Shown one piece after another: positions 11,401 to 23,400 of a DNA stretch of 64,000 bases; position 1 is the first letter of the stretch; the number at the start of each line of letters is the position of its first letter. The stretch comes from Plutella xylostella. Lineage: Eukaryota; Arthropoda; Insecta; Lepidoptera; Plutellidae. The stretch covers positions 1,505,501 to 1,569,500 of the forward strand of contig NC_063982.1 of assembly GCF_932276165.1 (NCBI RefSeq), in the 5' to 3' direction. A program made the translations under genes and the position numbers. Below the pieces are notes generated by a model. The model did not search any database. It was not told the origin of the DNA and was given only the letters and a program-made list of their open reading frames with translations.

Positions 11401-14400
11401 GACTCTATCAGTAAGACTTAAGACTCCCATCTATTTAAGTGTGACAGGGAAATTTACCTAGTATCCTTATGCTACGTTTTACAAAATGGCCTCCGCCGCT
11501 GTCACAAAATGGCGCCGGCTTGTGTCAATAGGAGTAATTTGGCGTAGCCTAATTAAGTGTCTAGCCCCGCAGGTCTATAAAATGCGATCTTATAGATTAA
11601 AAGCGCTATTATTAGTACGTACCTATACGTTGCCTAAATAAGTGTCTTGCCCCGCAGGGCTACGTAGTTCAATGTTAAAGATTAAACATGGCGTAATACT
11701 AAAGTATCAATGATTTACTGTTAAAATGGGGTCAATAAACAGCTCCATGAGTTCGCTCGCGGAGTGCAGGCCCCCAGGTGTGGCTGATCCTGGCCTCGTT
11801 CACGCTGTCGTGGGGCGAGGCGTGGTTCCTCGACTTCAGGGTGCTGCCTCAGGAGTGTCGCGCGCAGGACATCATCGACTCTATCAGTAAGACATACAGC
11901 TCATATATTATCTACATTCTAATGTTATAAAATGATGGGTGACGCCATTTTGAAATGATTATTAAGATGGCCGCTGCTGCTGTCACAAAATGGCGCCGGT
12001 TTATGTCCAAAAGAAAGATTTGGCACCATTTTTTTTATCAAAATGCCGGAAACTATAATAACGTGAGTGTAGCCTAATCAAGTGTCTAGCCCCGCAGGGC
12101 TATGAAATGCGATCTAATAGATTAAAAGCGCTGTTATAAGTAGGTATACGAACCTTAAATAAGTGTCTAGCCCCGCGGGGCTACAAAGTTAAAACGCTTT
12201 ATAGTATCATAAATGGCGACAGCATCAATAAACAGCTTTTTTTTTTTTAAAGATTTTATTATCACTCCACAGACTTTATGTCCGTGCCTTTTTGAGAGAT
12301 CAATATATTGTGAGAGTTTGGTTGTTTTTTATCTTCATCTTTTAACTACTCACTACTCAATGTGGAAGCTTATAATATATATATTTTATCTTTTATATAT
12401 ATATATACCTACATATTATTAATAATTTTTTTTTTTTTTGCACTCCTGGAGGAAAATCTACACAGACACCTGGGAATGGGACCCAGGTAGTGTCGGCCTT
12501 TAACCGACTAAAAACCCCCAGTTGTGCATTCGGGGTACCTGGATGTGGGAAGACAACCTGGGTGGTAAATAACTTCGATGTAAGCAAAGACACCATTATC
12601 ACCACGACAACTGAGGCGGCCGTCGATATACGAAACAGGCTAGCGCATAGGATCGGGGACATGGTTAGAACTAGGGTACGTACGATGGCATCAGTCCTAG
12701 TAAACGGCTTTAGAGAACATGTCGGATGCCAACGCCTGATAATTGACGAGGCCCTGATGAACCATTTCGGGGCAATCGTAATTGCCGCCCGCCTGTCCCG
12801 TGCCAGTGATATTGCTCTAATCGGAGACATCAACCAGCTACCGTACATAGACAGAGAGAACCTATTCGAACTAAGGTACAGTCGCCCAACACTGGTAGCA
12901 AACATCACCCAGGAGCTGTTGTGCTCATACAGAAACCCCATGGATGTTGCATACGCCCTAAGAGAAGTATACTCAGGCATATACGCAGCCACAGCGCGTA
13001 TCCAATCCCTGCAGCTGAAAAGGTTTACAGACTCAGCAATTCCAAAATCCCAAACCAACACTCTATTCCTGACGCATACACAGGAAGAAAAAGAGACCCT
13101 GACCAGCCAAGGGTTTGGAGAAGGAACGGGATCACGCGTCTTAACCATACACGAAGCACAGGGATTGACGTAAGAATCCGTCATTATCATAAAAACAAAA
13201 GATAAAATAAAGTTGCACGATAGCATACCTCACGCAGTAGTGGCGCTGTCGAGGCACACCTCCGCCTGCACCTACTATGCGGATGACACCGAGGACGCTA
13301 TCGGCAACCTCGCTAAAACGGCAATAACAGCACCGAAGAAACGGATCCTCGAGTACAACCTAAAGATGGCAATAAAAAATCGGGACAAAGAGGTCGTTGC
13401 CCAGCAATCAAGGCTTTTGGCAACGCAAAATGGAGCGGAATAGGAGAATTTTGATTTTAATTTTATATTGACGGCCAAACCGTATTGCATGTATTTTATA
13501 GTTTTGTTATGTATAGTATATAGCATGTATTGTATAGTTTTGATATGTAGGTATTGTATAGTATATCATGAATTAATATTATCTGTATAAGAACTAACCA
13601 ATAAAATTAAGATAGTTTTAAGAACACTGTCACACATTAACACCAGGCAAAACAACAGCGATGACAAAAGGAGTGTGTGGCCACTGACAGGCGTCTGTTA
13701 AGTTCTCTGAAGACAGCTGACACTGGCCCTACCCTTCAAATGTTTGTTGCCATTATAATTGTAAGTGTGACTGTGTGAAACAAAGAAAAAAAAAAAAAAA
13801 AAAAAAAAAAACAATAAACAGCTTAATTTGATGTGTGTTGTTGATCCTCGCGTCGTTCACTCTGTCGTGGGGCGAGGCGTGGTTCCTCGACTTCAGGGTG
13901 CTGCCTCAGGAGTGCCGCGCGCAGGACATCATCGACTCTATCAGTAAGATATATAAAGCTTCATTCTGCATGGTAACTTGTAATGGAATCGATTGGTGAC
14001 GCCATTTTGAAATTATAATTAAGATGGCCGCTGCGGCTGTCACAAAATGGCACCGGTTTAAGTCAAAAAGAGTGATTTGGCGCCATTTTTTTAACAAAAT
14101 GGCGGATGCTATAATAACGTGAGTGTAGGTAGCTTAATTAAATGTCTAGCCCCGCAGGGCTATGAAATGTGATCTAATATATTAAGGGTCGGCAATAGGC
14201 AATCGAGGGTTGGCATTGTCATAGAATTATGTAGTAAATGATGCTCTACAGCCTTGAAAAAAATCACACAGGTAGCCGAAGAGTCTAGCTAGGTGCTGAA
14301 TCAATCGAATTTAAGTAAATGCTTATGGATAACTGTAAATTAATTACGAAAAACCAGTAAATCACACTCCCGTATTGTAACAACTGTGTCGTAATTATCA

Positions 14401-17400
14401 AGAATTTTCATATGATTCTTATCAAATTATAAAGATAAATGCTTGGACTAGGCGCTAAATACCTTGTTTTTTAATAAACACACACCTATTTTGTGTAAAT
14501 TAATCCCAAACATGAGCAATTTTTTTCCCTCAAATCTTCATACAAATATCTATGGCGGCTTTCTGTGTTATAAAATCATAAACACAAGCGACGTTTGACT
14601 CAGTCGGCCGGTGGCCTCCAAAGAAGGGTCACGTCGGTTTAGGCGGCACTGACAGCTCGCGATCTAATTGTGTACAGACACAAAATCACTGCACATTGGT
14701 TGTCATTGCACTTTTTCAACTTTTATGACACCAACATAATTTGATTTGAAATTGAGGAAGCATAATTCTTATACTATATTCAATAAATTAAATGATAATG
14801 TTTTTTATTAGTTAAGTCCATGGTACTTCTTGATTAAATTATAATTATTAATGCCTAACTAAAACTAACTAATATAAAATTAAAATTAAACTAAAAAGAA
14901 GATGCTGGCCAGATCGCTGCCACTGTCGGGTAGGGTACCCAAGACGCTGGCCGCGTTACCCCGCTATATAGCGATGCTTAGCCTTTGTGATAGGTAAGTG
15001 CCAGCCCTAGGGTCCCTTGAGACTTCTATTAGTCTGCTGCTGATGTCTTTAAAAAGCTGACGTGCCTCCGGTCCCCACGGCCCTGGGATGAGGAGCAGGA
15101 ATATAGTGAATGGATCTAAGTGATGACAATACGTAGGAAGATTAGGTTAGGATTCAAAAACACAGTCTCATGGTGCTGGTTGAGGCATGGTCTCGTGAGC
15201 ATCTGATGAGGGCAGTAACACGGAGGTGACTGAATTTTATTTCAAAGATTTAATAGCTAAAAGCATCGAGTTTGGGCTATTAAGTATGTTTTTCAGAGAG
15301 AGAGAAAGAGATTTTATTTTTCCTCTGGATGTGTTAGGTTTACCGGGTTTACTAAGTTCATTCTGTTAATGGCATCAAGTTGTTATGTGTTCATAAGTAA
15401 TAATCCTAACTAATATTATAAATGCGAAAGTAACTGTGTCTGTCTGTCTGTCTGTTACTCTTTCACGCCAAAACTACTGAACGGATTTAAATGAAATTTG
15501 GTATACATATGGTCTAGACCCTGGGAAAGAACATAGGCTACTTTTTATCCCGGAATTCCCACGGGAAAACTTTTTAAGGTGAAGCGAAGCGCGCGGGAAC
15601 AGCTGGTTATTTATATTTTTTATTATTATATTTATTTTAACAAAATGCTGTTGGTTCTCCACGAAAATGTAAAAATAAAAATAAATTCGTAACGTAAAAT
15701 TGTCAATGACGGAATTTCTTCTATAGACAGTAGCCACAAAAAAACAAACGATAGATGGCGTGATTTGAAGATAAAGATACATTTATTCGACACATAGACA
15801 GCAACAACAAAAAAATACAGATTTAAAGAAAAGAAACGGATACACATCAAAATAACTGGAAAAAATATAAGCCCCAATTTACTTGTGTGGGACAGGGAGT
15901 ACCATAATATTTTTTTTGGGGTACTCCCTATCTATGCGAAATATCAGCTTGATATCTTTACCCGTTTCTGAGAAAAAGGGCGGTGACAGACAGTCAGTCA
16001 GACAGACGGACAACAAAGAGAACCTATAACGGTTGCTTTTTTTCTTTTGACGTTCGAAACCCTAAAATTAAGTAAAAATATTATGCTGCTACCAAAAAAT
16101 GTACTTACAGGTATTGAAAAAGCGGTATATATAGTACTAAACAAATTATAAACAAACAAAAAACCCGACTGCACGCTAAAAAGATGAAAACAAGTCCCAA
16201 TGTTAATGGAAAGTATCGTTGGTTCACCATTTAGTACCAGCAGAGGGTTCACCATTTAGCTGAATGTTACTTAGAAAACGGCCTTGAGTGGCGGTCAAGT
16301 TGGTCCCCGCCTGCGATACTTTCCATTAATATTGGGACTTGTTTTCATGTTTTTAGCGTACAGTCGGGTTTTTCGTTTGTTTATAATTGTATTTTTTTAT
16401 TTGTAACTTTTTATTTGATGAAATTTTACGTCAGTAGTTCATGATCATTTTTAATTTCAATAATTTTGGTGTTGTTATTTAAATACCTTCAAAATGCATA
16501 TTTTTGTAATGTGAAAATCAAGCCCTTTCATTTGATACCTTACACGGCAAAGTTGAATTATTATTTTTTCGATCATCACGTTATGTCCTCTAGAGGGCGC
16601 TATGTACATTTTAATGGAACGTCACATAGCCTATAACCATCGCGCCATCAATACGCTTCTAACAATACCTCATACATCAAAATCTATCAAGCCGTTTAGG
16701 CTACAGGAGGGAACAAAGAAACAGACAAACATACATACATACAATCAAAAAACATTACCCTCCTCCTTCGGCAGTCGGGTAAAAAGGAGTAAGACTTCTG
16801 AATTCATTCATCGTTATTCTGAACTTTTGCTCTACGAGTTTTGGAAATTAACAAAAAAAACCTTTTTCATAGAAACTGTTTAAAATGTACTTAGTATATG
16901 GAAGAGCGGGGTATCCTGGCACAGGTACTTTATACTTAAAAGGATACCCCATCAACTATTGTATAGTACTAGTATGTAAGTTTACGAAATAAAATATTTT
17001 GAATTTTTGAATTTTGATTTTTTTTAGAAACTTTGTTGGGCATGTGACTTTTTACCATGGAAAATGTTTTTTTTTTCGCGAATTTGCAAATCTCTTAGAA
17101 CAAAAGTTGTTCAGAATGACCCCTTGAGTCATCCCCTTTTGGCTTAGTATAGCCCTTTTGCGACACTATGTATTTACTTTGCTTTGTCGTCGGGGTTCAG
17201 TTGGCTGGAGGATGCCCGAAACTTATTATCTACACTTTAATACTTGTAGTTTCTACAAGTAAATACCACATTTGTTTGAGAAAGCTAATCGGGTTCCGAG
17301 TATAGAGTAAAGTGGCACCCCTATTAATTTCTACTCTTTCCTGGTGCCTACCAGTGTAAGTAAGAATTATACTTACCTACTTACCCTAAAATCACCCAAA

Positions 17401-20400
17401 ATGTACTTGAACATAATTGTCAATAAAGTTGGCGAGTAAAAGTTTATCGACCCACTGTGCAAACTTACATGTGTGCGTGTCACTGCGTGTGCTGTGTGAA
17501 GAGCATTGAAAACCCAAAATTGGCGCGGCACGTCACCCTGTAAGGGCCCTTAAGAGAGCTGTTTAGTTTAGATAATATTAAGCTTACAAAATGGCCTTAG
17601 TTAGTGTCTTGCCCCGCAGGGCTACGAAAATGCCGTTTGCTATCTTAAATGGCGATCAGGGCCGTCGCGAGACTTTGCGGGGCCGGGGGCAAAAGGGGGC
17701 GCGGGGCCTGTACATATAATCTCTGCGCGGGTCTGAGGTATATAAAAAGTGCGTTTTCCTGCATTTGTTGGGAAAGGATTTGTTCGTTGATAGAATGAAA
17801 GACGTGGCTGTATAGGAAATCAATTTATTGCAAAATAGTTCACAAGAATGGAGCTCTGCGCGCTTTGGCATACGCAAAATTTGAAATTAGCTCATCCATT
17901 CTCAAAGAATGAGCTATCTCCCGTTCAATAGAAATCATAGCCAGATCATTAAGCCGGGCCTGGCTCATCGTCGAGCGCAGGTAATTTTTGATAATTTTTA
18001 GCTTAGAGAAGCTCCGCTCCCCTGACGCAACAGTCATCGGGATTGTGAGCATTATTCTTAATGCTATTGTTAGATTAGGATATGATTCTCGAATGGGGCC
18101 CAAGTACCTCAGTGCACCTAGTGCAGTGGTGACGCTAGATGGCACTACATACTTAAATGATTTCATCTCTGCAACGAAATCTGTTTCATCAATGTCATCT
18201 GAATCTCCATCTTTCAAATAGATTGCTAAATTTTTGCAAAACTCTTCCAGTTTCTCATCTTCCTGATCAGATAGCTTGGACGGGTTAAAAAGAAACCCAA
18301 ATTTACTCGCGTAGAATTCTATCTCTTCGAATCTCGATGACATACTAGTTAAGGCAACGTCAAGAATAGGTAGAAAATATCCTATCCTAAATTTCTCCTC
18401 TGCTTCATCCTGCAACTCTTGATGACTAACTTCCTCCGACCGATTAGGTTCTCTGGTACGCTTTTGCCCAAGTTGAGGTTTAGGCCTCCTGATTCGAGGC
18501 ACTTTGAACTCTGACTCGCAGCCTAAAGATTCTACAAGTTCCCTCGCGGTTGTGAGCGCCTTTTTAAAACCGTTATCCCGATAATCTTGAATGAAAAACT
18601 TAAGGCCCTGCAGATGCTGCAATGTCGTATCTAGAGTTGAATCGACCGCTTGTAACGTCTTGCTAACGCGATTGACAGCTTGCAATAAGTCATACCAAAG
18701 AACAAGCCCTAACACAAATTCGAGCGATTTTAGGGAGTGCTCTACAAGAGACAAAGCCTCAGACCTAACAGCAGGATCACTAGTAGTCTCAGCTATTTTT
18801 TCCAAAGCACTACAAACGTTGCCCAGTTGAAATCTTACGGTCTTGACACTCTCGACATGACTTTCCCACCGAGTATCTGACAAGGGTTTCAATGTTAGAT
18901 TGGTACAATAAACCTTGAAAATGTCCCACCTTTTCGTCGAAGCAGAAACTAAAGTGTACAGACGCTGAATAACTCCAAAAAAAGTCATTGCCTCTTTGTG
19001 GCATGAAGCCATCTCACAAAGTACCAAGTTCAAACTATGAGCACAACACGACACGTGCATTGCTCGTTTGTTTATTTTTTTAACCCTGCTCTGAACGCCC
19101 TTCTCTTTGACCTTCATGTTGGATCCATTATCGTAATCCTGAGCTCTAGCGTCCATAATTTCTAAATTATTTTTCTCCAAAGCATTTATCAGCTCATCCG
19201 TCAAACCCTCACCCGACGAGTCATCTACCTTTAAAAATTCAACAAACCGCTCAACAATATTTGGAGTACCGGTCATATCGACGTAGCGGAGTACCAACGT
19301 CATTTGTTCCTGGTGGCTAATATCAGGCGTGCAATCCAGGATGATGCCAAAATATTTCGCAGCTCGCACTTCTTCCAAAATTTTCTCCTTTGTTGCCGTT
19401 CCTGTAAAAAAAATAATATTAACTTTTGTCGAGACTTTTTGTGGGTCGGGATTGGGGGCAAGCCTCCGTGCTCCCTTTGAAATATGTTTACGTACCGATC
19501 AACGAAATCATCTCGTTTTGTATTTCTGGCCCCATGTAGTGAACGTGAGTTTTCTTGTCTCTGACGCGACGGAGGTGTTCTCTCATCGGAGGGTCAAACG
19601 TAGCCAGCATTTCCATGAGTTTCAGGAAATTCCCGTTGTCTCGTTCGTACAGAGTGGATGAAGAGCCACGAAAGGCCGAATTCTGTGTCTCTCAATGACT
19701 GGCTAGACAAGGGCGCCGCGAATAATATAATACGACGTTACGATTATTATTTGAGTACGGTAACCTTAAAGACACTATGCAGAATAATACTGGTTCTTTC
19801 GTATTTATTTTAAGCTCTTTCTTGTACTCTCCTGCTCTCCTTCTTTCTCCCTTTTCTTCTTCCTTCTCCTTTTTCTCTTTCTCTTCCCTCTCCAATTTTT
19901 TCGCTTTTTGCTTTGCGGGACGGCCCGGCGCTTCAGGCTTGGCCTGAAGCGCGGGGCCGCCCGAAGCGCGGGGCCTGGGGTGGCTGCCCCGTCGGCCCTA
20001 CCCAAGCGACGGCCCTGATGGCGATACCGGTTCAATTACGTCAGTATACAACTTCATTCGCTCGAGGTACACGAGGTACAGACTGAAGCAAATAACCTGA
20101 ACCCCCCCCCCCCCCCCACAGGGATAGTGGGTTAGCTTTATTTGCCCCAAACTGTACAATCCATCCATTTTGTTTTATTTCTTTCTTGGACATTTCTTGG
20201 AGGAAGTTTCTTTATCTTATTATTATAATAATATTATGCATTAAAAGCCGCTTATCCACCTGTCCCACGCCTCGGCGAGGCATGCCTCGGGTTTGCAAGA
20301 ACGCGATCCAATGCTCGGTTTGTGTAAAAGTATCCTCGGTGATGACTATACAGACCGAGCATTGGATCGCGTTCTAACAAACCCGAGGCATGCCTCGCCG

Positions 20401-23400
20401 AGGCGTGCGACCGGTAGGTACGCGGCTAATGATCATATAATTTTGTTGGTTGGTGGTAATTTTGTAAATCCATAAGTGATTGTTTTCTTTTATAAACCTT
20501 ACCCTTTCCCCCGCAGCAAACCACGGCAGCTCCGAGCGCACGCCGCTCCTCCCGCCCCCGGAGCCGACCCTGGGCGGCAGCAGCGCCTGGTTCTCGCCCG
20601 TCGACTCGCCCGCCTCCACGCCAGGCACGAGGGGCGCGCGCCGTGACGTCATACTCACGCACGACCTGGTGAGACTACCCCGCTACATACAACCAACACT
20701 AGCGCCGTGACGTCATACTCACGCACGACCTGGTGAGACTACCCCGCTACATACAACCAACACTAGCGCCGTGACGTCATACTCACGCACGACCTGGTGA
20801 GACTACCCCGCTACATACAACCAACACTAGAGACAGTCCGGTCCACACGCACAGCTTGTAGAGCGTGGGACACCCTCGTACTCATATGTGTAGCATAACT
20901 ATAGTATAGAGCATGATTATCACATATATACAATTCTTCTTCAATCATGTAAATGCGCTAAGCTAACTTCCTCCAGTGTTTTGCTTCTCTTATTGCGAGA
21001 TCAGTGGACTGGAGCAATAAAAAACCAAAATTCCAGTGACATAGCTCTAAATGACTCCTAAACGGACAAAGCCAGCTTAATTACGCCGTCTGAAATATTG
21101 AAGTACATTTAACTGCGCATCAGAATATTACCAATAAAAAACGAAAATATAGTGATCAAATGTAAAATGAAATCTTTTTAAAATTGGACCATGGATTGCA
21201 ATAATGCTGGATATATTAGTGGAACAAAAAAATAGTAGTAAAAGCTGCAAACACGCAAAGCTTATCATAATACTAGCTCAAGCTTCGCTTCACCTTAAAA
21301 AGTTATCCCGTGGGAATTCCGGGATAAAAAGTAGCCTCAGGGTCTAGACCATATGTATACCAAATTTCATTCAAATCCGTCCAGTACTTTTGGCGTGAAA
21401 AAGTAACAGACAGACAGACAGACAGACAGAAAGACAGACAGACACAGTTACTTTTGCATTTATAATATTAGTTAGGATTAGTTAGGATTATTCACATTTT
21501 AAATAAGTTCAGTGGACCATTTCTCTTATCATCTCCTGTAGTCATTACTTCGAAGCTATCTCAAAGCACTGTTGTCAGTCAGACAAACATGCAAGGTGAA
21601 TTTTTATCAGTGAAGTTCCATAAGGCAGGTCAATGTTCCTGAAATACTGAGCAACTCTCATTATGACCCAAAACAACTGTCCCAAGTCCCGTACTAACCA
21701 CTAAGGGTCTAGACAGACAGACCGCATTTCAACTGCAATCCAACTGCAAATTGCAGTTCAGGTGCAGTCTGAATGCAGCTGACACGACTGCAATAGAACT
21801 GCAAACCGAACGCGAAGTCCGATTGCAGTTCGACTGCGCGCCGACTGCAATTGAACAGCAATCGGACTTCGTGTTTGATCAACTGCATTCAAACTGCAAT
21901 TTGCAGTTGGATTTCAGCTGAAATGCGGTCCGTCTGTCTAGCTAGACCCTAAAAGAGATCGGTTGAAGAGAATATATTAATGTTCACTAATAAAATTTAA
22001 CCCTGTAGTTGAATCCACTAATTACTGCAATTAATCAGTGGACTGAGATGATCTATTTGTTCTCAATGGAGCCTATTTGACCCTAATTCCACTGAAGGTC
22101 TAGTCTCGACGACCGAATGGCGTAGTGGTTAGTGACCCTGACTACTGAGCTGATGGTCCCGGGTTCGATTCCCGGCCGGGGCAGATATTTGTTCTCGGGT
22201 CTTGGATGTGCCCGTAAAATGGCAATAGGCCCGCCCCCTATTACATTGGGACTAACATAACACTGGCGAAAAGTGGGTGTAGCAATGCACCTCTGCCTAC
22301 CCCGCAAGGCAGTACTAGTACATTAGTACAAGGTGTGGGTGTTTGTTGTTGTTATTTGTTGTCTAGTCTCAAAAACGTAGTGGTGCGTTGGTTCGTTTTT
22401 CAAATCGGTCTTAGAGTTTCATTAAAATTGGCTCAGCCGTTCAAACTGCAGCGACGTAATAATCGCTATAAGAGATTTAATTTACCCAAACATCAGGGCA
22501 AGATCAAAACTCAATTTAACATCAATCAAATATATTCCAACATTAATATTTATTAGACACTAATAATGTAATGATATACAATTACATGGGCTTATCTAAT
22601 CTATATGACGTACATAAACAGGGACTCCCAAAAGTGTATTTGTCTCTTTCTCATCTAATATGTACTTACGTAAATAAATTATGTCTATCCCCTTCTATCG
22701 GCCTTGCCTTGTAAATAGTTTATTAAAACTGTGTCAGTTCATTTGGTAGTTCACTATAATGCACTGTCGAGCAGATTATTAGGGTCACACGACCTTTGCA
22801 TATTTTATATCGTCACAAACACACTAATATTAATTACGATGGCAAAAGTTTTTGAGCGTGTAAGCAACCATGTTTTTTACTCTTTCACGGAAAACTTTGA
22901 TCAATAGAAAACTTATGACATGGATTAGGACCGAGTCGAAATCACCACGGGATTAGGTACCTACTTTTTAGCGACCATTTACCAGTCTTTTAATGCATGT
23001 TAGTCAGGATAATGTAAGTAGCTTTACAAAAAAAAAAATACATTCGAGATAAAAAGCTCTTTTTACGACGTATCTAGAGTTTCACCGAATAATACGCCTG
23101 TCAAACCCGTTATTTTTTTCTCGTATTCGTGGTATAATGGACAACATTTCATTTTCTTTACCCTATATTTTTATTAGCTATTCGAAAAGTTTATAAAAAA
23201 TAAGAGGACCCGTATTTTTTTATTTTGTATATGTTTATATATGTTTATAAGTCATCCGCATGTTCCAGTACTGGTACGCACATCAGTCCAACAGTGTCCG
23301 GTGGGCGGGGGCAATGTCAGACCCCTACCGGCTCGAGTGTGGAGTGAGACAGGGCGGATTGACATCCCCAACCCTGTTCAACCTCTATATGAACGAGTTG

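Larger units (their letters stand above)
8554..14185 (+). repeat. Tandem array of MENTAL exon 5 units
   Basis: Eight units in direct orientation, exon-like cores at 8554 (inside 8536-8674), 9033, 9544, 10111, 10620, 11290, 11770 and 13835. After removing insertions the period is about 470-670 bp. Each unit has an exon core, the donor gtaag, a stretch with 'ccattttg..caaaatggc' and 'aaaatggcgccggt', two copies of 'ccccgcagggcta', and 'aatggcgtcaataaacagc' before the next acceptor. A remnant of a further unit is at 17585-17656 plus about 20026-20060. It lies wholly in the intron between coding exons 5 and 6. Confidence 0.92.

Noticed and set aside
12393..13226. Long minus-strand ORF opposite the helicase
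   Set aside because: A shadow of the plus-strand helicase frame with no recognisable domain.
13213..13443. 'YYADDT' read as a reverse-transcriptase or polymerase motif
   Set aside because: It lies directly after helicase motif VI in the same frame without any other polymerase motif; a chance resemblance.
20374..20662. Minus-strand ORFs in GC-rich DNA
   Set aside because: Antisense shadows of Start1 linker exon 6 and the adjacent MITE.
22125..22185. tRNA-like sequence at 22125 and, inverted, at 40640 and 44650
   Set aside because: It is attached to dispersed SINE bodies and the acceptor stem is not paired properly.
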